From NCBI GenBank assembly GCA_028282395.1, contig JANQHY010000096.1:1-7164 (forward strand): a stretch of 7,164 bases of DNA. Direction: 5' to 3'. This DNA comes from Gammaproteobacteria bacterium (lineage in GTDB: Bacteria > Pseudomonadota > Gammaproteobacteria > UBA12402). Numbering within the stretch: position 1 is the stretch's first letter; every line of letters starts with the position of its first letter. Under the pieces are notes generated by a model. That model saw only the letters and a list, made by a program, of their open reading frames with translations, was not told the DNA's origin and ran no database searches. Of this stretch, positions 1-6,569 are shown piece after piece. The translations under genes were made by a program, and so were the position numbers.

Positions 1-907
1 GTGCTTTTTCGTACCGAGAAACTAACATTGCACACCCTTGACCAATACCAAACGGCACCATGACAATAAAAATCCGTGCCTGATTGGTCGCCTGCTGTAC
101 CGATACTGCATAATGGTTCATATGGCCAATCATCAAAGTTGTTACTAACCCTGAGAGTAGTTCACTACCAAACTGAAAAGATAGCGGCCATCCCAACAGC
201 AATAAGTACTTTATGTGACCCCATACTTGCGCCAGTGGTGGCCAACAGTGCTTGACTCTTTTTTTCACCACGACAGTGAAATAGCTATAGATAATGAAAA
301 AACGTAACCAGCTAGCAATGACTAGTGCTAAACCAGCGCCATATAACCCTAATTGCAAGGGTTGTTGTGTCAGACTATATACCAGTAATAATGCCATCAG
401 TACGTAGACAAAAGCATTGATAGTCACAATGCGGCCTTTTTTCAAACTAATTAGCAATTGATTAAAAACAATATTCAATAATTTTGCCGGCAGCACCCAC
501 ATTAGAATAGAAAAGTAGTTAGCAACACCATTAGCAACCTGACGATTTTGTCCCAACCAGGGTAGAAATTTCGGCAACAATACCAACAGCAACATAGTAA
601 TCACTGAGAATAACAGTGCTAATAGCACTGCGGAAAAAAGATAGTGCATTAACTGCGCGGGCTCGCTGCTAAGTTTACAGGCACGCACGGCAAATACCAT
701 CAGAAAGGAGGCAACTGCTATATAAACAACAAGAAACAGTGGCGTTGCTAACCCATAAGTAGACAATACGATAATACCCAACTTAGCAACAAAAAATGTT
801 CCCGCCACCTCAACAAAAATATTTGCTAAGCGTGAGAAAATGGAGGGAACAGAAAACGCGATGAGTTCGCTAACCACAGTGGAGCGTGGCGCGCTACGAT
901 TACTCAA
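1..907 (-). CDS. MATE-family-like multidrug/metabolite exporter, partial (C-terminus beyond left edge)
   Basis: The minus-strand reading frame is open from 907 to the window edge and gives 302 residues of a strongly hydrophobic multi-spanning protein. The N-terminal half has a MATE-like first helix pair (residues 21-44, PSIFSRLANIFVEVAGTFF followed by VAKLG) and then several hydrophobic helices. The start of a second, repeated half is marked by LLLLGWPLSFQFGSELLSG, then MIGHMNHYAVSVQQATNQA and VMVPFGIGQGCAMLVSR, which resembles the MATE pattern of lG-P---qf--E, mig, A-Q---Q and mipfGi. MATE proteins normally have about 450 residues and export cationic compounds by Na+ or H+ antiport; the substrate here is unknown. 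I chose TTG at 907-905 as start. It overlaps the stop of the upstream gene (TTGA), has GAGGA at 918-914 six bases before it, and a frame stop at 919-917 rules out anything earlier. GTG at 877-875 is the next choice. A related polysaccharide-flippase fold cannot be excluded. Confidence 0.75.
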   Translation of the reverse strand, partial: MSNRSAPRSTVVSELIAFSVPSIFSRLANIFVEVAGTFFVAKLGIIVLSTYGLATPLFLVVYIAVASFLMVFAVRACKLSSEPAQLMHYLFSAVLLALLFSVITMLLLVLLPKFLPWLGQNRQVANGVANYFSILMWVLPAKLLNIVFNQLLISLKKGRIVTINAFVYVLMALLLVYSLTQQPLQLGLYGAGLALVIASWLRFFIIYSYFTVVVKKRVKHCWPPLAQVWGHIKYLLLLGWPLSFQFGSELLSGLVTTLMIGHMNHYAVSVQQATNQARIFIVMVPFGIGQGCAMLVSRYEKA

Positions 908-2292
908 TGCCCTTCCTCAGTCTTTACCTCCTTTTTTTCCTCAGCAGGTAAGCGGTAGACGATTGAAATCAGTAGAATCAGAAATAGCGGCACTGCCACC
1001 AACACCTGCAACATTGTCGCACCATAGATACTACGAAGTGTTATTGCGGAAGTAAATGCCACTGCCATAAACCACAAACCGCGCAAAGGGTATACACGAA
1101 TTTTTTTCGGTGACTCAAGAGGAATATAGCCCATATACATAATATGATTGCTGGAACGTTGCATAAAAAACAGTAAAAAAAGTAGTTGTGCAATGAATTG
1201 TAATACCAACGCAGCATAAGGCTTGAGAAAATAACTAATACTACTCTGCAACCAATAATTACTAACAGCCGGATAAAAGTGAAACAGGGCTGTTACCGCT
1301 GTAGGGATAACTAATATCAAGAGCACAACCCCTCTAATCGAGCGCCCATGAGAGAATTTAGCGATTATTGACGCAAACAATGGTGCCGTCATCAACCACC
1401 AACTCCATTCCCACATTTTCCAAGTAGGTTGCCAAAACCTACTAATGGTCGCCGGCATCTCTAATGACAACATTTTCTGTGTTAACGGATCGAGATAAGG
1501 CAGGGCAAAAGAGAGTAGTACTCTAATTAGAAAAATAAAGAAGACAATAAAAACAATAATAAAAATAAAAGGGATAATAGGTGGTAGACTATAAGTCTTT
1601 ACCCAATGGGCTATGCGCTTAAAAATACTAGCATAAGGAAAAAGTATCATGCCAAAAAGGGTGACAATAGTTGGAACAGCATGAAATGTATTACCGCCAA
1701 TCAATACTATGAGCTGGAAAGAGATGAAAGCAAGCGTTCCAATAATAAAAAATCGGGCACTATTTTCAATATAGAGGTCGACACCTTTGCGCATAATTCG
1801 ACCAACCTGCAGCGAAAAAATCTGTAGAGGCATCCAGTGGGAAAATGGATGAAAGCTATGTCGTTCACTTCGAACAACAAACATAACCAATACAGCCGCT
1901 ACTAAACTCCAGGGAAAAAGAATACTGCGCAGCCAGACAGAATGGAATAGTTGAACAAGTGCATGACGAACATTCACGTTATAATGCTGACTCCCCTGAT
2001 TGAGAAAAACCATCGACTCAGTTAAGAAAAGGAGATAGATCAATACAATAAATGCTATAACCAATGCTAGCCATATAAACAATGGATACTTAACGACCGC
2101 ATCTTTTCCACCAATACGATGGCCACCTAATGGCGACAGTAGTGGAATCAGTGTTGCCACAACGAACCAAACACTTAGTCGGGTAAACGCAATGAGTTGC
2201 GGTTGGAAATATAAATTGGCAATAAAAGGAATCCCAGCAACAATCGGTAGGCCAATGATCATAAAAAGACTAACTTTATACTTCTTACGCAT
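904..2292 (-). CDS. Divergent BCCT-family (betaine/choline/carnitine transporter)-like membrane protein
   Basis: This 462-residue protein has about 11-12 predicted membrane helices and a short charged C-terminal tail (EEKKEVKTEE). The best family clue is residues 291-321: a tryptophan-rich helix (W291, W294, W296, W298, W299), P304, then AKFSHGRSIR (311-320), which aligns position by position with the BCCT signature region (W-T-x-F-Y-W-x-W-W ... ARISRGRTIRE). Supporting segments are SPLGGHRIGG (53-62) and the VRHALVQLFHSVW stretch (108-120), which resemble the N-terminal half of BetP-type carriers. BCCT carriers import quaternary amines at the inner membrane. This copy is short for the family and lacks both the glycine-rich GMGIG-like helix and one aromatic-box tryptophan (T302 takes its place), so ordinary transport is doubtful. 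The ATG overlaps the dotB stop (TAATG, 1 bp), with GGGA at 2301-2298 five bases upstream, which predicts translational coupling to dotB. Confidence 0.75.
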   Translation of the reverse strand: MRKKYKVSLFMIIGLPIVAGIPFIANLYFQPQLIAFTRLSVWFVVATLIPLLSPLGGHRIGGKDAVVKYPLFIWLALVIAFIVLIYLLFLTESMVFLNQGSQHYNVNVRHALVQLFHSVWLRSILFPWSLVAAVLVMFVVRSERHSFHPFSHWMPLQIFSLQVGRIMRKGVDLYIENSARFFIIGTLAFISFQLIVLIGGNTFHAVPTIVTLFGMILFPYASIFKRIAHWVKTYSLPPIIPFIFIIVFIVFFIFLIRVLLSFALPYLDPLTQKMLSLEMPATISRFWQPTWKMWEWSWWLMTAPLFASIIAKFSHGRSIRGVVLLILVIPTAVTALFHFYPAVSNYWLQSSISYFLKPYAALVLQFIAQLLFLLFFMQRSSNHIMYMGYIPLESPKKIRVYPLRGLWFMAVAFTSAITLRSIYGATMLQVLVAVPLFLILLISIVYRLPAEEKKEVKTEEGH

Positions 2293-3443
2293 TATATTCC
2301 CGCATCTTTGTCGGCGTTCTTCACTCCTCGCAAAATGAGCTGATAATCACGTTCAGAAATGATTCCCTCATCAAACCGCTTTTGCGCATCAACCGCCATG
2401 GTTTGTCCATGGCTATTTAATAAACGTCGCGTATTAGCAATCACCTGGTCGAGATCAGAAGAGAGCAGCTCATCGCGAACATCTTCATTGAAAACCAAAT
2501 ACTCCCGTAATGCCACGCGTTTGCCATCCACCGTTGGCACCAACTTCTGCCATACAATCAAACGTACAGTCTCAATTAGATCAATAGTACGGCCATGACG
2601 CTCATCAACTGGAAAGGTAGTAACCAGTCGTCGTACGGTTTCAGATACGCCATTACTATGCAGTGTCGTATAGACTGGATGGCCCGTTAACGCCGCTTCT
2701 AATACGGCGCGCATCGTCTCTTCATCACGTGACTCTCCAACCAGAATCAGCCGTGGCTTACGCCGTAAGGCATTACGCACACCAGCAGCAAATCCAGGCA
2801 GGTGACGTGGAATTTCTGATTGACTAACCATTGAGGTCGGCTTCTCAACTGAGTCAAAAACAAACTCAATCGGTGATTCATAGGTCAGCACCTTACGATG
2901 CCCATCAGCACTAGAAACAATCGATTTAATAATCGAAGCCAATAAGGTACTCTTACCTGAGCCAGTTGCACCCGTTACATATACCACGCCTTGATCAGGC
3001 GCCAAGGCATCAAGAATATTCTGTGGTAAATCAAGACTTTCAAGATCGGGTGGCTCATTAGGAATTACCCGCGCAGTAATCTGAATACCATCACGTCCAT
3101 CAACCATACAGCTCGTGGCATTAATCCTGAAACGATAGCGGTCAGTCCGATTGGGGCGAATCTCATAATGGGTATCAACATCGACACCACTAAGTAGCTG
3201 TGTTGTACCATTAGGACCATACATATAGTTGATGATCTCGCCGACTTCATTATTCGATATTCTGCGATTAGTCACTTTATGGAGCCGTCCATAAATCTCT
3301 GCCATCACCTGTTCACTACTCTGTATGGTAATATCAGAAGAATCTGCTTGAGTACAAAACATTAATAACTGATCCAAACCCTCCTGTGTAAACCGGATCG
3401 GTTCATTTGGGAAAAGGATCTGGTTATCTCCCTGGGGCGCCAT
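2292..3443 (-). CDS. dotB: Dot/Icm type IVB secretion system ATPase DotB
   Basis: DotB is the hexameric cytoplasmic ATPase that energises the Dot/Icm system at the inner membrane; its IncI plasmid counterpart is TraJ and it is related to PilT/VirB11 ATPases. All ATPase motifs are present in the 383 residues: Walker A GATGSGKST (158-166, K164), an Asp box TYESPIEF (187-194), Walker B LILVGESRD (232-240, E237) and a His box TGHPVYTTLH (253-262). The N-terminal PAS-like domain (about 15-130) carries SDITIQ, YGRLHKVTNRR and YGPNGTTQLLSG, typical of DotB. The C-terminus has LVPTVDGKRVALREYLVF and EGIISERDY, also typical. Length is usual for DotB. The ATG at 3443 is the first possible start because an in-frame TAG lies at 3464-3462; its ribosome-binding site is weak (AGAG). 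It overlaps the end of dotC by 20 bp, so translation is probably coupled to dotC. Confidence 0.97.
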   Translation of the reverse strand: MAPQGDNQILFPNEPIRFTQEGLDQLLMFCTQADSSDITIQSSEQVMAEIYGRLHKVTNRRISNNEVGEIINYMYGPNGTTQLLSGVDVDTHYEIRPNRTDRYRFRINATSCMVDGRDGIQITARVIPNEPPDLESLDLPQNILDALAPDQGVVYVTGATGSGKSTLLASIIKSIVSSADGHRKVLTYESPIEFVFDSVEKPTSMVSQSEIPRHLPGFAAGVRNALRRKPRLILVGESRDEETMRAVLEAALTGHPVYTTLHSNGVSETVRRLVTTFPVDERHGRTIDLIETVRLIVWQKLVPTVDGKRVALREYLVFNEDVRDELLSSDLDQVIANTRRLLNSHGQTMAVDAQKRFDEGIISERDYQLILRGVKNADKDAGI

Positions 3444-4281
3444 GGCTCTGATTCTCTGTCTCTAAAAGCGGTTTCCAAGTTGCCGAATTGGGGTTCAAGT
3501 GCGGCAATGCGGTAATTCTTAGTACCCGGTCATTGACATAGAGTTTAGAACGATCCTTATTACTCGTGACACCGAGATTTGTCTGCGCTACATAAGGCTT
3601 ACTAACAATATTGCGTGCTAGCAGCTGACGATAGAGAAGCATTCCATTGTAATCACGGCGTAATCGCACAAGATTATCACGATAAATATGGTTTGCCTGT
3701 CTAACACCATTGTTCCACCCTTTTCTAACATAGGCTTTCCAAATCACGCGTTCATGATGATCGCGTGGTAGCAGAGTAGCATCAGGAATTGTCGGGTTAT
3801 GGAAATGCAGAAGCAGGTATTGGCGCCAGTTCAGAGGTGTAGTAATAAAGCGCGCCTGCTGGACAATAACATAAACACTATTGGAGAGACGTATGGTCGT
3901 GGCATTATCTAGCTTAAGTGACTTCGTCGCCTTAACAAGTACAGGTGGCTGCACCTTGCCCTCAATCATTAAGTGGCTAAAGTTAAATATTTGATCAAGC
4001 TGGGCCTGGTGCTCGAGCACCGCCTTATTTAATCGTCGTGCTTGCCAAGCAAGTCCTCCCTGGGCACCAATAGATAAAGCAGTGTCCTTGAGTGCCTGAA
4101 TACGGATACCATTAGCAGCAGCTGCACTAGGTTTACTGTGTTTTGTTAACGACTCTAATGCGCGTAAATTGGTATAGTGAACACTGCCATGTTCACGATT
4201 GAGCGCGCAACCTGTGATTAGAAAAGTTCCAACCACTAAAATTGCGGCAATGCCTCTTTTAATCCTATAGCTCTTTAACAC
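3424..4281 (-). CDS. dotC: Dot/Icm outer-membrane lipoprotein DotC
   Basis: DotC is an outer-membrane lipoprotein of the Dot/Icm core complex; with DotD it is needed to place DotH in the outer membrane. The 285-residue protein begins with a basic n-region (KSYRIKR), a hydrophobic stretch and a lipobox LITGC with the lipidated Cys at 25. The mature part contains DotC-type segments: LKDTALSIGAQGGLAW (64-79), LDQIFNFSHLMIEG, QARFITTP (142-149), WKAYVRKGWNNG, RLRRDYNGMLLYR and NDRVLRITALP (250-260). The start is GTG at 4281-4279; nothing earlier is possible because the dotD stop TAA lies in the same frame six bases upstream, and later starts would cut the signal peptide. No strong Shine-Dalgarno is visible, so translation probably depends on re-initiation after dotD. 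The last residues (GAPGR) are encoded in the overlap with dotB. Confidence 0.96.
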   Translation of the reverse strand: MLKSYRIKRGIAAILVVGTFLITGCALNREHGSVHYTNLRALESLTKHSKPSAAAANGIRIQALKDTALSIGAQGGLAWQARRLNKAVLEHQAQLDQIFNFSHLMIEGKVQPPVLVKATKSLKLDNATTIRLSNSVYVIVQQARFITTPLNWRQYLLLHFHNPTIPDATLLPRDHHERVIWKAYVRKGWNNGVRQANHIYRDNLVRLRRDYNGMLLYRQLLARNIVSKPYVAQTNLGVTSNKDRSKLYVNDRVLRITALPHLNPNSATWKPLLETENQSHGAPGR

Positions 4282-4284
4282 TAC

Positions 4285-4752
4285 TTACTCGCTAATATAT
4301 TGCAAATCTACCGTCTGCAGTGAGGGATAGACGACTACTCTGGCCCGTTTATCTGCCTGATAGCCTGCACTCTCTAGAATATAAGCTATGGGTACACTAT
4401 GCATATGGACTGATACAAGAATAGGAATTGCCGGCGCACTACCCATGACACGTAACCGATAGTGCGTCGCATGACAGATTCGGCGTACCAAAGGTTCAAT
4501 CGGCCCTTCCCAGTTAACTGATGCTAACATTTGCATTCCATAGGTTGAAGGTGCTGGCGGTGCACTGATATCTTGCGGCGGTGTGGCAGCGTGTTGGGTA
4601 CGATCCAGCACAAACAGCGATTGATTAATTGACGTAGCAGTTGCATTCAGTGATGCATTCACACGGGCATTTTCATCTGCTTGAGTATTGCTGGCACAAG
4701 CGCTCAGCAGCATCGTGAAAACGATTACAATGGCATATATCAATCTGGACAT
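4285..4752 (-). CDS. dotD: Dot/Icm outer-membrane lipoprotein DotD
   Basis: DotD is a small lipoprotein of the Dot/Icm core complex that works with DotC to localise DotH; its C-terminal domain is known to resemble the periplasmic N-domains of secretins. The 155 residues start with a signal peptide and lipobox LLSAC (Cys19). A polar, proline-containing linker follows (about 20-70). The compact C-terminal domain (about 72-153) has SVNWEGPIEPLVRRI, YRLRVMGSAP, and VPIAYILESAGYQA, then VVVYPSLQTVDLQY, the usual DotD pattern. The ATG at 4752 has a strong AAGGAG ribosome-binding site at 4763-4758, five bases upstream, unlike the weaker sites of dotC and dotB. This fits its place as the first gene of the leftward operon. 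The gene ends three bases before the dotC start and in the same reading frame as dotC. Confidence 0.94.
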   Translation of the reverse strand: MSRLIYAIVIVFTMLLSACASNTQADENARVNASLNATATSINQSLFVLDRTQHAATPPQDISAPPAPSTYGMQMLASVNWEGPIEPLVRRICHATHYRLRVMGSAPAIPILVSVHMHSVPIAYILESAGYQADKRARVVVYPSLQTVDLQYISE

Positions 4753-4772
4753 CTGCTCTCCTTCATCTCATC

Positions 4773-4801
4773 TTGCCCGCTCGCCCTATTTTTTATATAA
4801 T
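4773..4801 (+). promoter_or_regulatory. Candidate sigma70 promoter for icmT
   Basis: TTGCCC (4773-4778, four of six matches to the -35 consensus) is followed after 17 bases by a perfect TATAAT (4796-4801). Transcription would begin near 4808 and give icmT a leader of about 110 bases. The AT-rich context makes chance -10 matches likely, so this is a prediction only. Confidence 0.4.
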
Positions 4802-4825
4802 AATAATGTAATAGTAACGATTGTT

Positions 4826-4854
4826 ATTGGAACAAAGCGCGCCGGTTTTGTCAA
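4826..4854 (-). promoter_or_regulatory. Candidate sigma70 promoter for the dotDCB operon
   Basis: On the minus strand, a perfect TTGACA (4854-4849) is followed after 17 bases by TCCAAT (4831-4826, four of six, but lacking the important second A). Transcription would begin near 4819 and give dotD a leader of roughly 65 bases. Other TATTAT-like hexamers lie a little further downstream and could be the true -10 element. Confidence 0.35.
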
Positions 4855-4918
4855 CAGAAAGAGCGCTAATCGTAGCAATTGACGAAAACAGTGTGAGGAC
4901 CATGAGAAGAGGACAGCA

Positions 4919-5170
4919 ATGGCAAAAATAGCCCACTGGCGCGATTCTTCGCGCATCCCGAGGTTTTTCGGCATTGATGCACGAGCCTGTTTTCCTTTAC
5001 TGGTTTTTTTACTGCATATTAAATTGTGGAGCTTCATTCTCGCGCTTGTTGCAACGATTTTCTTTGCTGCGCTCGAACGTTATGGTTTCCGTTTAGCAGT
5101 TTTCCTGCGCTGGCTACGTAATCGCTTGGCAGGCAATAGGAAAGTTGCACGTTCGTGGTGGATCTCATAA
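4919..5170 (+). CDS. icmT: Dot/Icm inner-membrane protein IcmT
   Basis: IcmT is a small inner-membrane component of the Dot/Icm system; in Legionella its C-terminus has been linked to escape from host cells. The 83-residue protein has the full family pattern: an N-terminal WRDSSRIPRFFGIDARACFP (7-26), two closely spaced membrane segments (about 24-34 and 37-51, with LLHIKLWSFILALVATIFFA), ERYGF, VFLRWLR, and a basic, tryptophan-ended tail LAGNRKVARSWW (70-81). Length is as expected. The ATG at 4919 is preceded by AGAGGA (4908-4913) with a five-base spacer; the ATG at 4902 is out of frame. It is divergent from dotD. In Legionella icmT is followed by icmS, but here gshA comes next, so icmS is not adjacent. 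An 83-residue minus-strand frame covering the first half of this gene is a shadow. Confidence 0.93.
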   Translation: MAKIAHWRDSSRIPRFFGIDARACFPLLVFLLHIKLWSFILALVATIFFAALERYGFRLAVFLRWLRNRLAGNRKVARSWWIS

Positions 5171-5276
5171 CTGTTCTATTCTTGGACAATCAAGGCAATA
5201 AAAACTTTACCCTCTCTTGATATTTCACTATTTACCCCCATATTCATAAAGTAACATCATTTTTAAGGAAACCATT
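5171..5276. other. icmT-gshA intergenic region
   Basis: This 106 bp gap contains no gene and no convincing rho-independent terminator. ATCAAG (5189-5194) and CTTGAT (5216-5221) form only a 6 bp pair with a long loop and no uridine tract. Read-through from icmT into gshA is therefore possible alongside a separate gshA promoter. Confidence 0.5.
5217..5244 (+). promoter_or_regulatory. Weak candidate promoter for gshAB
   Basis: TTGATA (5217-5222, five of six to the -35 consensus) is followed after 16 bases by CATATT (5239-5244, four of six to the -10 consensus). The start would fall near 5251, about 26 bases before the gshA start codon. The match is weak and unsupported by anything else. Confidence 0.25.
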
Positions 5277-6569
5277 GTGCCAACTGCTATTCCCGAACTG
5301 AAAATCAGTTTATGTGCACCACTTCTACAACTCGAGCAACATATCCTCGACCACCATGTCAAGATCGAAACCTGGTTCCGTCAGCAGTGGCAACAGCATC
5401 CACCCGCTATTTACGGCTCAGTTGATCTACGCAATGCTGGATTCAAATTAGCCCCAGTTGATATGAATCTATTTCCTGGTGGATTCAACAATCTCGATCC
5501 GCACGGCTTAGCACTGGCTGTCCAAGCCATGCAAGATACAATTAAACAGCGTTATCCTACTTGTCGGCGCATTTTACTGATTCCAGAAAATCACACCCGT
5601 AATCAGAATTACTTAGAGAATTTACGCTGTTTACAAGACATCTTACTCTGTGCCGGCTATGAGACACGCATTGGCTCAATGCTTGAAACCATTCATGATA
5701 AACAGACGATTGAGCTACCATCAGGAAAAGTTGTTGAACTGGAACCACTCAAACGCCAACAGGATAAAATCTCTGTTGGTGATTTTGATCCCTGCCTAAT
5801 TTTACTCAACAATGATTTAAGTGATGGCCTGCCAGAAATTTTACACGGTCTACAACAACCGATCCACCCTGCTGTCGAACTCGGCTGGAGCAAGCGGCTA
5901 AAATCGAACCATTTTGGCCATTATCAACGTATTGCCAATGAGTTTGCCCAACTTATTAACATTGACCCCTGGCTATTAACGCCTGAATTCCGCCACTGCG
6001 GCAAAATCAATTTTCTCAAACGCGAAGGCCAAGAGTGTATTCTTCACCACGCTGGTGTTCTGTTCTCGCAAATCGAACGCAAATATCAGGAACACCATGT
6101 CGATGCGAAACCATTTATTGTTATTAAAGCTGATACTGGCACGTACGGGATGGCAGTGATGATGGTTCGTAGTCTTGATGAACTCTTTAGCTTAAACCGT
6201 AAAACCCGCACGAAGATGTCCGCTAGCAAAGGCAGCCAACCGGTATCACAGGTCATTGTCCAGGAGGGGGTGTACTCATTTGAGCGCTGGCAAGGGAATA
6301 TTGCTGAACCGGTTGTCTATCTAATTGGCAACAAAGTGGTCGGCGGTTTCTACCGTATCCATGAAAACAAGGGACCAGATGATAATCTCAATACGCCTGG
6401 CATGCATTTTCAACCACTGCCTTTCTGTGACCCATGCAATATGCCTAATCAGCTACTCGCACCCCATACTAGCAACAACCGTTTCTACATCTATGCAGTT
6501 ATCGCCCGTTTAAGCGCTTTGGCCTCTGCTAGTGAAAAACAGGAGGCGCTCGATGAATCCTATAGCTAA
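5277..6569 (+). CDS. gshA: Glutamate-cysteine ligase, proteobacterial GshA type (PF08886/TIGR02049 family)
   Basis: This enzyme joins L-glutamate and L-cysteine using ATP, the first and rate-limiting step of glutathione synthesis in the cytoplasm. The 430 residues belong to the family first defined in Acidithiobacillus, distinct from the E. coli-type GshA. Family stretches visible are VDLRNAGFKLAPVDMNLFPG (49-68), PENHTRN (103-109), the probable nucleotide-binding segment IKADTGTYGM (283-292), LNRKTRTKMS (306-315), VIVQEGV (326-332), AEPVVYLIGNKVVGGFYRIH (343-362), and DDNLNTPGMHF. Length is normal. The start is GTG at 5277, with AAGGAA (5265-5270) six bases upstream; the next in-frame ATG (residue 63) would delete conserved sequence. 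The gene runs 17 bp into gshB, whose ribosome-binding site lies inside its last codons, so the two ligases are probably made in coupled amounts. Confidence 0.93.
   Translation: MPTAIPELKISLCAPLLQLEQHILDHHVKIETWFRQQWQQHPPAIYGSVDLRNAGFKLAPVDMNLFPGGFNNLDPHGLALAVQAMQDTIKQRYPTCRRILLIPENHTRNQNYLENLRCLQDILLCAGYETRIGSMLETIHDKQTIELPSGKVVELEPLKRQQDKISVGDFDPCLILLNNDLSDGLPEILHGLQQPIHPAVELGWSKRLKSNHFGHYQRIANEFAQLINIDPWLLTPEFRHCGKINFLKREGQECILHHAGVLFSQIERKYQEHHVDAKPFIVIKADTGTYGMAVMMVRSLDELFSLNRKTRTKMSASKGSQPVSQVIVQEGVYSFERWQGNIAEPVVYLIGNKVVGGFYRIHENKGPDDNLNTPGMHFQPLPFCDPCNMPNQLLAPHTSNNRFYIYAVIARLSALASASEKQEALDESYS

Larger units (their letters stand above)
4753..4918. promoter_or_regulatory. Divergent regulatory interval between dotD and icmT
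   Basis: This 166 bp non-coding stretch separates two Dot/Icm genes transcribed in opposite directions. It holds an AT-rich core (about 4788-4815, many TAATAA units), candidate promoters for both directions (listed separately), and a small imperfect dyad TAAC-GATT-GTTA at 4815-4826. The dyad could be an operator but no specific regulator can be named. I found no clear two-half-site match for the known Dot/Icm regulators CpxR or PmrA by eye. Confidence 0.6.

Noticed and set aside
840..1055. 71-residue plus-strand open frame
   Set aside because: It lies across the end of the BCCT-like gene and the start of the MATE-like gene on the other strand, has no family resemblance, and is a shadow.
1606..1827. 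73-residue plus-strand open frame
   Set aside because: It lies wholly inside the BCCT-like gene on the opposite strand and has a low-complexity, Lys/Asn-rich composition typical of an antisense frame.
2359..2598. 79-residue plus-strand open frame
   Set aside because: It is antisense to the conserved C-terminal part of dotB and has no recognisable domain.
3065..3250. 61-residue minus-strand frame inside dotB
   Set aside because: It is an alternative frame within the strongly conserved DotB N-terminal domain.
4688..4882. 64-residue plus-strand frame over the dotD start and promoter region
   Set aside because: It is antisense to the dotD signal peptide and then crosses AT-rich regulatory DNA; no ribosome-binding site or domain supports it.
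4786..5037. 83-residue minus-strand frame
   Set aside because: It overlaps the conserved first half of icmT on the other strand, and icmT is clearly the real gene.
5189..5221. Inverted pair ATCAAG/CTTGAT as an icmT terminator
   Set aside because: The stem is only 6 bp with a 21-base loop and no following T run, so it does not resemble a rho-independent terminator.
5557..5893. Two minus-strand frames (63 and 66 residues) inside gshA
   Set aside because: Both are antisense to the recognisable GshA protein and carry no motifs.
6325..6513. 62-residue plus-strand frame inside gshA
   Set aside because: It is a shifted frame through the conserved GGFYRIH region of GshA.
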